Of a stretch of DNA of 58,045 bases, positions 1 to 5,960 are shown in pieces (within the stretch, counting starts at the first letter, position 1; every line of letters begins with the position of its first letter). Made by a program: the position numbers and the translations under genes. This DNA comes from a virus. The stretch covers positions 1 through 58,045 of IMG/VR virus record IMGVR_UViG_3300013306_000019; one strand, given 5' to 3'. The notes beneath the pieces were generated by a model that saw nothing but the letters and a program-made list of their open reading frames with translations, was not told the DNA's origin and ran no database searches.

Positions 1-1
1 C

Positions 2-169
2 TTCGATCCCAACATGGAACCTCTGGTTCCCGTTGACACTGTCGGTACCATCAGCAAGGTCTACGAAGACCATCCTGCGGGGGTAGGATATGATGTAACT
101 GTCAACACAACGGAAGGAACCGTAGAAGACTTTTTCTTCCACGAGTTCGAACTCACGGAGGCCAACTAA
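2..169 (+). CDS. 3' end of a hypothetical gene, cut by the window edge
   Basis: Fifty-five codons are open from base 2 to the TAA at 167-169; the 5' end lies outside the window. The visible part contains VGTISKVYED and VNTTEGTVEDFF, an alternating β-strand pattern that loosely resembles small DUF4926-type β proteins; that resemblance is by eye and weak. It ends one base before the next ATG, so the two genes are probably co-transcribed. An internal ATG at 14 could be the true start, but this cannot be decided here. Confidence 0.6.
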   Translation, partial: FDPNMEPLVPVDTVGTISKVYEDHPAGVGYDVTVNTTEGTVEDFFFHEFELTEAN

Positions 170-170
170 C

Positions 171-455
171 ATGTGCCCTTCAGATAAACTTCAGGAAGCT
201 TCACTGGCTTCAGCAGACAATACCGGAAAATACTGGACTCAGCGTGAAATTGACACACTGTTCCAGCTTTTCGAAGAAGGCTTCAACCTCTCGCAGATTG
301 CTGAAGGTTTGGGTCGTACCTATTATGGAGTTACCAAGATGCACGAACTCGGTAAGAAGGAAGCGACGCATCTCGTAAACTCGGGACGGTCGTCCTCCAA
401 GCGAGTCCTTCCCTTTGATAAGGGTCAGTCGAGCTGGGGTCCTGACGAATGGTGA
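171..455 (+). CDS. small helix-turn-helix (SANT/Myb-like) protein
   Basis: 94 aa. Residues about 21-62 (KYWTQREIDTLFQLFEEGFN, then LSQIAEGLGRTYYGVTKM) have the W-x4-D-x-L ... I-A-x-x-L-x-R-T spacing of a SANT/Myb-like or Gcr-like helix-turn-helix, so DNA binding is likely. The Ser/Arg-rich tail (RSSSKRV) may add non-specific DNA contact. It starts 1 nt after the stop of the preceding gene. A regulatory role is inferred; the target is unknown. Confidence 0.75.
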   Translation: MCPSDKLQEASLASADNTGKYWTQREIDTLFQLFEEGFNLSQIAEGLGRTYYGVTKMHELGKKEATHLVNSGRSSSKRVLPFDKGQSSWGPDEW

Positions 456-480
456 TTGTGTAAAAGTTTCCACTTAAGTA

Positions 481-509
481 TGTACATCGGTTGGGTTCCG
501 TTATATATT
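481..509 (+). promoter_or_regulatory. promoter for the AT-hook gene
   Basis: TGTACA at 481-486, 17-bp spacer, TATATT at 504-509. The predicted +1 is about 516 and the leader reads AACAGCAAAACAGC, a diverged version of the AUCAACAAC leader seen at other promoters in the window. An AAAGGA ribosome site precedes the ATG at 584. Confidence 0.75.
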
Positions 510-583
510 GATACCAACAGCAAAACAGCTGCAGAATCAAACAATCCAATCGTATCATACCAAAGACAAAGGAAACAACCACC

Positions 584-973
584 ATGGCACGTCAGCTTCG
601 CACCTTCCGAAACGGCGAGAACGTTTCACTTTCCCTCCACTCTTCCAGCGGTCGAGACCCTTGGGTCGTAGAAGCGACCATCATCGGTCGAGATGGAACC
701 GGATCGGAAGAGGTCATCCACCTCCACGACTCTGCCGATCCCCGCAAAGCGGTGTGGGACATCTACCGCTTCAAGGGCCACTGGGCATGGGGCACTACGG
801 GAAATCGAGTCACCGTCTACGAAGAGAACCCCAAGCCTCGCAAGCCACGGACTCGTCGAACTCCTTCGACAGCTCCCGCACCTTCAGCTCCAGCAGCTGC
901 AAAGACTGCACCCACTCCGAACGCAGTACCCAAGCGCCGTGGTCGTCCTCGCAAAGTAACGGTGGACGCCTAA
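584..973 (+). CDS. AT-hook protein, putative DNA-binding
   Basis: 129 aa. The first 85 residues form a compact β-rich domain (WVVEATIIGRDG, AVWDIYRFKGHWAWG). It is followed by a Pro/Ala/Lys linker (about 86-115) and a C-terminal KRRGRPRKV, the classic AT-hook core GRP flanked by basic residues, which binds the minor groove of A/T-rich DNA. The start is set by an AAAGGA site about 10 nt upstream. Role is inferred as nucleoid-like or transcriptional. It has its own promoter at 481-509 and terminator at 992-1032. Confidence 0.8.
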   Translation: MARQLRTFRNGENVSLSLHSSSGRDPWVVEATIIGRDGTGSEEVIHLHDSADPRKAVWDIYRFKGHWAWGTTGNRVTVYEENPKPRKPRTRRTPSTAPAPSAPAAAKTAPTPNAVPKRRGRPRKVTVDA

Positions 974-991
974 GCCGGTCACTAAGGAAAC

Positions 992-1032
992 GGTCCTCAT
1001 CACTCATACGGAGTGATTGAGGGCCTTTTCTT
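992..1032 (+). terminator. Rho-independent terminator after the AT-hook gene
   Basis: Imperfect stem: GGTCCTCATCACTC pairs with GAGTGATTGAGGGCC (one bulge), followed by TTTTCTTT at 1025-1032. Confidence 0.85.
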
Positions 1033-1067
1033 TGTCACGATGCAGAACCATACACCTCATGAGCCAG

Positions 1068-1096
1068 TGTACATCAGACGTCACCAGGCATACAAT
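1068..1096 (+). promoter_or_regulatory. promoter for a small non-coding RNA
   Basis: TGTACA at 1068-1073, 17-bp spacer, TACAAT at 1091-1096; predicted +1 at 1103. No plausible ORF follows before the next terminator hairpin, so the transcript appears to be non-coding. Confidence 0.75.
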
Positions 1097-1102
1097 GATC
1101 TT

Positions 1103-1210
1103 GGTAGGGGTTTTATTGTTTGACCTACCCGTGTTGACGATATTTTTGTTGAGGTATCGGTCGGCAGGAGAGTCCTCGTTTTCTTCCCCCATAGAAGCGA
1201 GGACTCTTCC
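1103..1210 (+). ncRNA. putative small regulatory RNA with three hairpins
   Basis: The transcript expected from the promoter at 1068-1096 starts directly on a hairpin: GGTAGG (1103-1108) pairs with CCTACC (1124-1129). A second hairpin, CGATA (1138-1142) with TATCG (1155-1159), exposes the loop TTTTTGTTGAGG. A 10-bp terminator stem follows (1169-1178 with 1198-1207). The loop word TTGTTGA (1146-1152) is complementary to UCAACAA in the conserved 5' leader of many mRNAs in this window. I see no good ORF with a ribosome site here. Function is inferred. Confidence 0.65.
1169..1210 (+). terminator. terminator hairpin of the small RNA
   Basis: Perfect 10-bp stem AGAGTCCTCG / CGAGGACTCT with a 19-nt loop, followed by a weak T-tract (TTCCATTT). 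Confidence 0.65.
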
Positions 1211-1220
1211 ATTTAAGAAG

Positions 1221-1249
1221 TGTACATCTCCTCTTCACTAGTATATTGT
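1221..1249 (+). promoter_or_regulatory. promoter for the 1283-2206 operon
   Basis: TGTACA at 1221-1226, 17-bp spacer, TATTGT at 1244-1249. Predicted +1 is A1256, so the mRNA begins AUCAACAACUAC; AAAAGGA lies before the ATG at 1283. Confidence 0.85.
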
Positions 1250-1282
1250 AGTCTTATCAACAACTACTGAAAAGGAAACACA

Positions 1283-1510
1283 ATGAAACTCTTCATCACT
1301 TCCCACCCCAACGGACAGATCAAGCACGAAGAAATCGAGCTGCCTGAACGTTTCCTCGGTCTCTCGATCGAACTCGACGGTGGAGCCATCTTCCAAATCG
1401 ATGCCAGTGACGACACTGAAGAATCGATTGAAGTTCGTGAAGCCACCTTCCGCAAACTTGGAATCACGCCCAAGTCCGCCAACTCCATCCAGCTGAAAGG
1501 TATCATCTAA
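1283..1510 (+). CDS. hypothetical protein
   Basis: 75 aa, acidic, no recognised motif; alternating hydrophobic pattern suggests a small α/β fold (MKLFITSHPNGQ, FLGLSIELDGGAIFQI). First gene of a three-gene operon behind the promoter at 1221, with AAAAGGA nine bases before ATG. The next gene starts 1 nt after its stop. Confidence 0.8.
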   Translation: MKLFITSHPNGQIKHEEIELPERFLGLSIELDGGAIFQIDASDDTEESIEVREATFRKLGITPKSANSIQLKGII

Positions 1511-1511
1511 C

Positions 1512-1940
1512 ATGGAAAACTTCACTCTCACCCCGAACGACTTCCTCGAAGAGACTTCGACTCCATTCAATGAAGGTCGGTACCCCTATACCTACGCCTG
1601 CGATTTCATTCGCTCGCACAACCTCAGCATTTGTGAAACTATGGATCTTCCCTTCGAAGAGAACATCGTCAACTCCCGTGCTGAAGCATCAGGCTTCATG
1701 AAGAAACTGAATGCTGGCGATAGCAACTACCGTCACATCGCACTCGTCTTCGCAGATGCGTTTTGCATTGAGCATCGCATCACTGTTCCCGAGATTCTTG
1801 GCTTCCAAGTCAACCTTGTTGGAACTGAGTACGCCGTCGGCCATGTCTTCCCCACTCATGAAGCTGCTCTCGCATGGACTCAGAAAAATCCCGCAAGGAC
1901 TGGCTACTACTCCATCGACACCATCTTCACAAAGGATTAA
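1512..1940 (+). CDS. hypothetical protein
   Basis: 142 aa, acidic, no family recognised. It is tightly coupled to the genes on both sides (1 nt and 2 nt gaps), so it is translated from the same mRNA. The C-terminal part (YAVGHVFPTHEAALAWTQKN) has the β-strand then 'F-x-T-x-E-A-A-x-A-W' helix seen in several other small proteins of this window. Function unknown. Confidence 0.8.
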   Translation: MENFTLTPNDFLEETSTPFNEGRYPYTYACDFIRSHNLSICETMDLPFEENIVNSRAEASGFMKKLNAGDSNYRHIALVFADAFCIEHRITVPEILGFQVNLVGTEYAVGHVFPTHEAALAWTQKNPARTGYYSIDTIFTKD

Positions 1941-1942
1941 TC

Positions 1943-2206
1943 ATGACAAACTGGAAGCACCAACTCAACATCGCCCACATCTTCCACAACGATGATCTCA
2001 CGATCGCTGAACGAGCAAGTAACATCTCCCTCACCATCAAGTCCCGCCCTTGGTACGACGACGTCAACTACAACGGCGAACTCGAAGACCTTCTTGACGA
2101 ACTCACAGATGCCGGCAAGGAAGACAACATCCCGATGTTCGACGCAGTATGGGACGCCATCTACGACATCTTCAATGCTCACAAGGTTTGGGTGACAGCG
2201 CAGTAA
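1943..2206 (+). CDS. hypothetical protein
   Basis: 87 aa starting at MTNWKHQLNIAH. I chose this ATG (two bases after the previous stop, preceded by AAAGGA) over an upstream in-frame ATG at 1874 that overlaps the preceding gene by 67 nt. Acidic and predicted helical (DLLDELTDAGKEDN); function unknown. Last gene of the 1283 operon. Confidence 0.8.
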   Translation: MTNWKHQLNIAHIFHNDDLTIAERASNISLTIKSRPWYDDVNYNGELEDLLDELTDAGKEDNIPMFDAVWDAIYDIFNAHKVWVTAQ

Positions 2207-2230
2207 ATACTGAGTAACATTGTTTAGGAG

Positions 2231-2259
2231 TGTACATCTCCTAGACAGTGTTATATAGT
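2231..2259 (+). promoter_or_regulatory. promoter for the 2299 gene
   Basis: TGTACA at 2231-2236, 17-bp spacer, TATAGT at 2254-2259. Predicted +1 A2266 gives a leader beginning AUCAACAACAACC; AAAGGA precedes the ATG. Confidence 0.9.
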
Positions 2260-2298
2260 ATTCATATCAACAACAACCATTCAAACAAAGGAAACACA

Positions 2299-2616
2299 AT
2301 GGAAACTCGCAAGCTCAACCACGGACAAGCTTACATCCTCGGCTCCATTGCAAAATGGTCAGACCATTACCGAATGGAACTCACTCGCCTCAACAGTTCA
2401 GTCCAAGAGGGACTCGAGTACGGACCACGTCGAGGACTCAACTTCGACGCAGCGACAAAAGCAAACTTCGCCAGTCGGTTGGTCGATGAACTCCTTGATC
2501 AAGCACACGAGATGTTCGACCTCACGAACGAAGAAATCTCACAGATCACTTCGATGGCAATGAAGCCCAGCGATTCAGGAACTCGTCGTCGCTACCATGA
2601 AGGTGACGAATACTAG
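2299..2616 (+). CDS. hypothetical protein
   Basis: 105 aa starting METRKLNHGQ. The ATG at 2299 sits 8 nt after AAAGGA; an upstream in-frame ATG at 2248 would fall in the promoter -35/-10 spacer and is rejected. The sequence is predicted mostly helical (FASRLVDELLDQAHEMFDL) with an Arg-rich end (GTRRRYHEG). Function unknown. Single-gene unit between two promoters. Confidence 0.8.
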   Translation: METRKLNHGQAYILGSIAKWSDHYRMELTRLNSSVQEGLEYGPRRGLNFDAATKANFASRLVDELLDQAHEMFDLTNEEISQITSMAMKPSDSGTRRRYHEGDEY

Positions 2617-2619
2617 GAT

Positions 2620-2648
2620 TGTACATTTGATCCTAAATAGCTTATAGT
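2620..2648 (+). promoter_or_regulatory. promoter for the 2686 gene and downstream RNA
   Basis: TGTACA at 2620-2625, 17-bp spacer, TATAGT at 2643-2648; predicted +1 A2655 gives leader AUCAACAACACAUC, with AAAGGA before the ATG at 2686. Confidence 0.9.
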
Positions 2649-2685
2649 TAACTTATCAACAACACATCAACTCAAAGGAAAAACA

Positions 2686-3051
2686 ATGACTGCCACGGCA
2701 ATTGAGAACACCAAGAAGCTCACCAAAGCTGAGCTCGCAGAACTTAAGTTGCAGAAGCACGCACTCGCCACCGCAGCGATCAAGCGACTCCGCAACCGTT
2801 ACAATGAAACGGCAAACCTGAAGAAGGCCCTCGACGATGAGCAAGCTCTCATTAAGGCACGCATCGCAGAAGAATTGGCCAAGATCGATATGAAGGACTT
2901 CATCGACATAGATGGAACTCCGATCATTGGCTACCGATTTACCAATAAGAATGAGCTCGACATGGCGAAGGTGACCAAGAAGTACGGCGAGAATGCTCTC
3001 GACGACTGCTACACCCTCAAAACCGGCAAGAGCTTCTTCTCTAAGAGGTAA
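2686..3051 (+). CDS. hypothetical coiled-coil protein
   Basis: 121 aa. Residues about 10-70 are Lys/Glu/Ala/Leu rich (KKLTKAELAELKLQKHALAT, LKKALDDEQALIKARIAEEL), a probable coiled coil; the C-terminal part is a small α/β segment (TPIIGYRFTNKNELDM). Function unknown. Its transcript probably continues through the structured RNA at 3058-3214 to the terminator there, so that RNA may be its 3' UTR. Confidence 0.8.
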   Translation: MTATAIENTKKLTKAELAELKLQKHALATAAIKRLRNRYNETANLKKALDDEQALIKARIAEELAKIDMKDFIDIDGTPIIGYRFTNKNELDMAKVTKKYGENALDDCYTLKTGKSFFSKR

Positions 3052-3057
3052 AATAGA

Positions 3058-3214
3058 CTTGGAGGGATTTCTTTCTCTTTGCCCTCCAAGACCGCAAGGG
3101 AACGTTGTTGATAATTCCTACCTTGCGAAGGACTGGTCTAACCGTTGTTGATAATTCAAGACGACCAGTCGGAGGGACCGTGGTTGAGCCTAGCTCCCAC
3201 GGTCCTTCCTTTTT
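3058..3214 (+). ncRNA. structured RNA with two leader-complementary loops (putative trans-acting regulator)
   Basis: Four consecutive hairpins start 6 nt after the 2686 gene stop. A: CTTGGAGGG (3058-3066) with CCCTCCAAG (3082-3090). B: CGCAAGG (3093-3099) with CCTTGCG (3121-3127). C: GACTGGTC (3131-3138) with GACCAGTC (3163-3170). D: terminator (3175-3205). Stems B and C differ completely in sequence, but their loops contain the identical 15-mer CGTTGTTGATAATTC (3103-3117 and 3143-3157). Its first part, GUUGUUGAU, is the exact complement of AUCAACAAC, the predicted 5' end of many mRNAs in this window. Different stems holding the same loop argue for selection on the loop. Whether it is a separate RNA or a processed 3' UTR is not known. 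Confidence 0.75.
3175..3214 (+). terminator. Rho-independent terminator of the 2686/RNA transcript
   Basis: 9-bp perfect stem GGACCGTGG / CCACGGTCC with an inner GAG/CTC pair and a CCTAG loop, then TTCCTTTTTT. Confidence 0.9.
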
Positions 3215-3223
3215 AAGTTTGAT

Positions 3224-3252
3224 TGTACTTTTGCATTGTCCTGGTATATAGT
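3224..3252 (+). promoter_or_regulatory. promoter for the SprT-like gene
   Basis: TGTACT at 3224-3229, 17-bp spacer, TATAGT at 3247-3252; +1 A3259 gives leader AUCAACAACCC; AAAGGA precedes ATG 3291. Confidence 0.85.
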
Positions 3253-3290
3253 AGAACTATCAACAACCCATATTCAACAAAGGATAAACA

Positions 3291-3881
3291 ATGTCGATGA
3301 CCCAGAAAGAAGCCGAGAAGCTCGCACTCGGACTCATGAGTGAACACAACCTCAACTGGCCCGCATGGGGTTTCCGAATGACGCGTCACAAGCTTCTCCT
3401 TGGTCGCTGCGTTCACAACCGCTACAATGGCGGAACGATCGAACTCTCGAAGAACTACCTTCACCTCTCGTATGAAGAGATTCGAGACACTCTCCTCCAC
3501 GAAATCGCTCACGCACTCTGCGGACCGGGTGAAGGACATGGCGCAGCATGGAAGCGCATGTGCATTAAGATCGGTGCTAAACCGAATCCGCGAGCTGACC
3601 TTCGTGAGAAGGACAACCCTGAGTTCAAGTGGACGGGTCTTTGCCCGAGCAACCACAAGATTCAACGACACGCTCTCACGGAAAAGGGACGGCGTATGGC
3701 ATGTGGACAGTGCTGCCGTGAACTTAATGGTGGTCAGTTCAGTGGCAAGTACCTATTCGAGTGGCACCTTACGGCTGATCTGAAAGCCGCGGGTGTATCG
3801 GGTGTAAGACTACTCAACCAGCCGGAAGCCGCCTCACAGGAGCCCACCAGGATTTCAGAGATAATGGCTCTTCAGTACTAG
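3291..3881 (+). CDS. SprT-like zinc metalloprotease-family protein
   Basis: 196 aa. The zinc-protease motif HEIAH is at residues 70-74 (LLHEIAHALCG), with a third ligand candidate at H83 (GHGAAW), as in SprT-like/Spartan family proteins that cleave DNA-protein crosslinks. A C-terminal zinc ribbon is likely from the C-x2-C pair (MACGQCC) and an upstream Cys (LCPSN). Length fits the SprT-like family (about 150-200 aa). It has its own promoter with the AUCAACAAC leader. In phages such proteins may process proteins on DNA; the substrate here is unknown. Confidence 0.85.
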   Translation: MSMTQKEAEKLALGLMSEHNLNWPAWGFRMTRHKLLLGRCVHNRYNGGTIELSKNYLHLSYEEIRDTLLHEIAHALCGPGEGHGAAWKRMCIKIGAKPNPRADLREKDNPEFKWTGLCPSNHKIQRHALTEKGRRMACGQCCRELNGGQFSGKYLFEWHLTADLKAAGVSGVRLLNQPEAASQEPTRISEIMALQY

Positions 3882-3910
3882 TGTACAAAGTCCGCTAATT
3901 AGTATACAGT
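3882..3910 (+). promoter_or_regulatory. promoter for the 3950 gene
   Basis: TGTACA at 3882-3887, directly after the previous TAG, 17-bp spacer, TACAGT at 3905-3910; +1 A3917 gives leader AUCAACAACAAC, then AAAGGA. Confidence 0.85.
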
Positions 3911-3949
3911 ATAACTATCAACAACAACAAACCAAACAAAGGAAATACA

Positions 3950-4336
3950 ATGAAGACTGAAATCAAGGAAATCGTCAAGGACAACAAGGGTATCGAGTAC
4001 TACCTCATCAAAGCGAACCGCGTCAATTGGATCGTGGAGCGCATCTCGGATGGAGTTCGACTGCAGGGACCCGGAACAATGTTCACCTACCTTGCAACGA
4101 AGGAAGTTGAAGCAGCATCATTCGATGCTCTCATTCGTATCGGTGCATTGGTTCGAGTCAACCCCAATGCAGACATCTGGAAGTATACCAAGTTTACCAA
4201 TGCCTACGACTACGAACAGAAGTTCGTGATCATGGGATTCGGCAAAGTACCTGGCGAATTCAAAGTCATCGAGCTCGGCGGCAATGCTCGCAACACCTAC
4301 TACGGTATCCACGGCAAGGACTTGGTACTCGCATAG
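3950..4336 (+). CDS. hypothetical protein
   Basis: 128 aa, no recognised domain. Two β-rich halves are visible (EYYLIKANRVNWIVERISDG; KFVIMGFGKVPGEFKVIEL). The start is fixed by AAAGGA eight bases upstream in a leader of the conserved type. Monocistronic between promoters at 3882 and 4358. Function unknown. Confidence 0.8.
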   Translation: MKTEIKEIVKDNKGIEYYLIKANRVNWIVERISDGVRLQGPGTMFTYLATKEVEAASFDALIRIGALVRVNPNADIWKYTKFTNAYDYEQKFVIMGFGKVPGEFKVIELGGNARNTYYGIHGKDLVLA

Positions 4337-4357
4337 TCGCATCTTACGCCGCTTCAT

Positions 4358-4386
4358 TGTACATCTCCAATGAAGCAGTGTATGAT
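4358..4386 (+). promoter_or_regulatory. promoter for the 4421-5018 operon
   Basis: TGTACA at 4358-4363, 17-bp spacer, TATGAT at 4381-4386; +1 A4393 gives leader AUCAGCAACUC (A to G variant), then AAAGGA. Confidence 0.85.
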
Positions 4387-4420
4387 ATTACTATCAGCAA
4401 CTCAAACAAAGGAAAAGCAA

Positions 4421-4642
4421 ATGTTCGAACCACTCAAGGCACAGATCGAAAAGACTTCTCGCAACCTCGAACGAGGAGAAGTCCTTCTCGCAGATCGTAT
4501 CTTCCTCAACCATGTTCTCGATGAACTCGAATTCATCGTTACGAATGATGCACTTCTCACCCGTCGACTCGATGCTGCAGACGCACTCGACAGTCTCATC
4601 GGCTCCTGCAATGAGCTCGTTGAAGATGGACTGGAGGACTGA
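4421..4642 (+). CDS. hypothetical protein
   Basis: 73 aa from MFEPLKAQIEKTSRN. The ATG at 4421 follows AAAGGA; an upstream in-frame ATG at 4370 lies in the promoter spacer and is rejected. Predicted all-helical and acidic. Its TGA overlaps the next ATG (TGATG). Function unknown. Confidence 0.8.
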   Translation: MFEPLKAQIEKTSRNLERGEVLLADRIFLNHVLDELEFIVTNDALLTRRLDAADALDSLIGSCNELVEDGLED

Positions 4643-4803
4643 TGTATCTCTGTAAGAACTGCAATAAGCCAATTCGTTGGACTGAAATGATGGGTTGGGT
4701 TCATGGAGCCAATGGCGAAGGATATGTTCAAGCCTGCGGTTTCGATGCTTTTGAAACGACAGCAACACCCAAACCTGAAGACATAGAATGGTTCACCAAA
4801 TGA
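4642..4803 (+). CDS. small zinc-knuckle-like protein
   Basis: 53 aa, starting on the ATG that overlaps the previous TGA. It begins MYLCKNCNKPIRW, a C-x2-C pair typical of half a zinc ribbon; a further Cys (VQACGF) and a His (WVHGANG) could complete a site. It ends in an ATGA overlap with the next gene. Function unknown; its reality rests on the overlaps and the Cys motif. Confidence 0.65.
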   Translation: MYLCKNCNKPIRWTEMMGWVHGANGEGYVQACGFDAFETTATPKPEDIEWFTK

Positions 4804-5018
4804 TTAAGAAACCACACAAGGGCTTCGTTCAACTGGAAGTACCTCTCCGTGTTGAAGTGAATCCTCGACTAACAGTTAAGTTCGAGGATGGCATCGTCAC
4901 ACTCTACTCTCGCGGTAACACCATTCGAATGACTGAATGGGAATTCGATGAAGTGTCAATGATGCATTCAGTGCAGAAGATTAGTGAGATCGTGGCTCGT
5001 CAGAAGCCAAAGAAATAG
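4800..5018 (+). CDS. hypothetical protein
   Basis: 72 aa starting MIKKPHKGFVQ at the ATG overlapping the previous TGA (AATGA). An alternative in-frame ATG at 4788 would overlap more. β-rich and basic at both ends (ending RQKPKK). Function unknown. Last gene of the 4421 operon; the next promoter begins 1 nt after its stop. Confidence 0.75.
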   Translation: MIKKPHKGFVQLEVPLRVEVNPRLTVKFEDGIVTLYSRGNTIRMTEWEFDEVSMMHSVQKISEIVARQKPKK

Positions 5019-5047
5019 TGTACATCTGAAGGGTCCTGTTATATAGT
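5019..5047 (+). promoter_or_regulatory. promoter for the 5082-5924 operon
   Basis: TGTACA at 5019-5024, 17-bp spacer, TATAGT at 5042-5047; +1 A5054 gives leader AUCAGCAACUC, followed by AAAGGA. Confidence 0.9.
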
Positions 5048-5081
5048 AGACTTATCAGCAACTCAAACAAAGGACAAGACA

Positions 5082-5285
5082 ATGACAACACAATTCGAAT
5101 ACCCTCTTAGTGTTCACGTCGGAGACAAGGTCGTGATCAACGACACTGAAGAGCACCGCACCTACCTCGAGACGGTTACCTCGGAACCTGAACGGAACGG
5201 CGAGAAGGTTTCCTTCTGGACGGACAAGCGTCTTCTCTTCTGCGATCCAGGCCTGAAGATTCAGATTCGGCGTGAAGGCAAATGA
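5082..5285 (+). CDS. hypothetical protein
   Basis: 67 aa, β-rich (YPLSVHVGDKVVINDTEEH), resembling small SH3-like or β-barrel proteins by pattern only. First of four genes joined by 4-nt ATGA overlaps. Function unknown. Confidence 0.75.
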   Translation: MTTQFEYPLSVHVGDKVVINDTEEHRTYLETVTSEPERNGEKVSFWTDKRLLFCDPGLKIQIRREGK

Positions 5286-5467
5286 ATGCCAAACACCTCA
5301 GTGAGGAGATTCAAGAGGCACATGTCCCACACTGGACAGTACTGATTAAGACACAAGACGGGTTCTACTTTGAGATCGACTCCATCGACTTCAAGCCCAC
5401 CTCAGATCAAGGAGGCCTGGTGGTCCTCACGGCCTCTCCATCCCTTCAGAAGGATGCTACATCATGA
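5282..5467 (+). CDS. hypothetical protein
   Basis: 61 aa (MNAKHLSEEIQEAHVPHW...). It overlaps both neighbours by 4 nt (ATGA), the standard translational coupling in this operon. The central β pattern (WTVLIKTQDGFYFEIDSI) has no family I recognise. Confidence 0.75.
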   Translation: MNAKHLSEEIQEAHVPHWTVLIKTQDGFYFEIDSIDFKPTSDQGGLVVLTASPSLQKDATS

Positions 5468-5721
5468 ATCGGTTTGCAGAGGCCCCAAGGACTGACCCAG
5501 CACTCGTCGAAGGTGTTACGAAGACACCTCGACCCATGAACAAGTACGTCGAGTTCGGTGCTCGCATTCCAACGGTCTTCGTCCTGAAGTACAACGGTCG
5601 GAAGAGCCGCGTATTCCAAGCCGTGTATCCCGAGTTTCGAGCCTTCTGGATTCGGAACGACAACAAGCAAATCTTCCTCGACGATTCAACTGTCGACAAG
5701 ATTTTCAAAGGAGAAGAATGA
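5464..5721 (+). CDS. hypothetical protein
   Basis: 85 aa, basic, with a Lys/Arg-rich middle (FVLKYNGRKSRVFQAVYPEF) that could contact nucleic acid. Coupled by 4-nt overlaps on both sides. Function unknown. Confidence 0.75.
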   Translation: MNRFAEAPRTDPALVEGVTKTPRPMNKYVEFGARIPTVFVLKYNGRKSRVFQAVYPEFRAFWIRNDNKQIFLDDSTVDKIFKGEE

Positions 5722-5924
5722 TGAATGACAAGGAGAAAGCAGTAGCCGCTTATCGCGAGGCTTACAAGAAATACGCATCAGTCAGTATCGAACAAGAGGA
5801 AGCGGCGATTGAACTGAAGTCCGCTTCACGAGCCGCCCTTGATCTAGGGGTTCCATTACAAGACCTCAGATCAGTCCGCTTCGAAGTCGACAACCACGCG
5901 GAGTTCATGACGGACTGGAAATAA
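5718..5924 (+). CDS. hypothetical helical protein
   Basis: 68 aa, predicted helical (KAVAAYREAYKKYASVSIEQ). Starts at an ATGATG whose first ATG overlaps the previous TGA; AAAGGAGAA is a strong ribosome site. Last gene of the + strand early block, ending at the convergent terminator. Confidence 0.75.
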   Translation: MMNDKEKAVAAYREAYKKYASVSIEQEEAAIELKSASRAALDLGVPLQDLRSVRFEVDNHAEFMTDWK

Positions 5925-5925
5925 G

Positions 5926-5960
5926 AAAGGCACTCTCATTTCGAGAGTGCCTTTTCTTTT
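5926..5960. terminator. bidirectional terminator between converging operons
   Basis: Perfect 9-bp core stem GGCACTCTC / GAGAGTGCC with an ATTTC loop, flanked by AAA and TTTTCTTTT; it ends the + strand early operon and lies at the 3' end of the - strand terminase gene. Confidence 0.9.

Noticed and set aside
508-1020. 170-residue + strand ORF
   Set aside because: Arg/Ser-rich shadow of the AT-hook gene in another frame; no ribosome site, and it runs through the terminator.
1017-1241. 74-residue + strand ORF over the small RNA
   Set aside because: Starts inside the previous terminator, has no ribosome site and runs across the sRNA terminator and the next -35.
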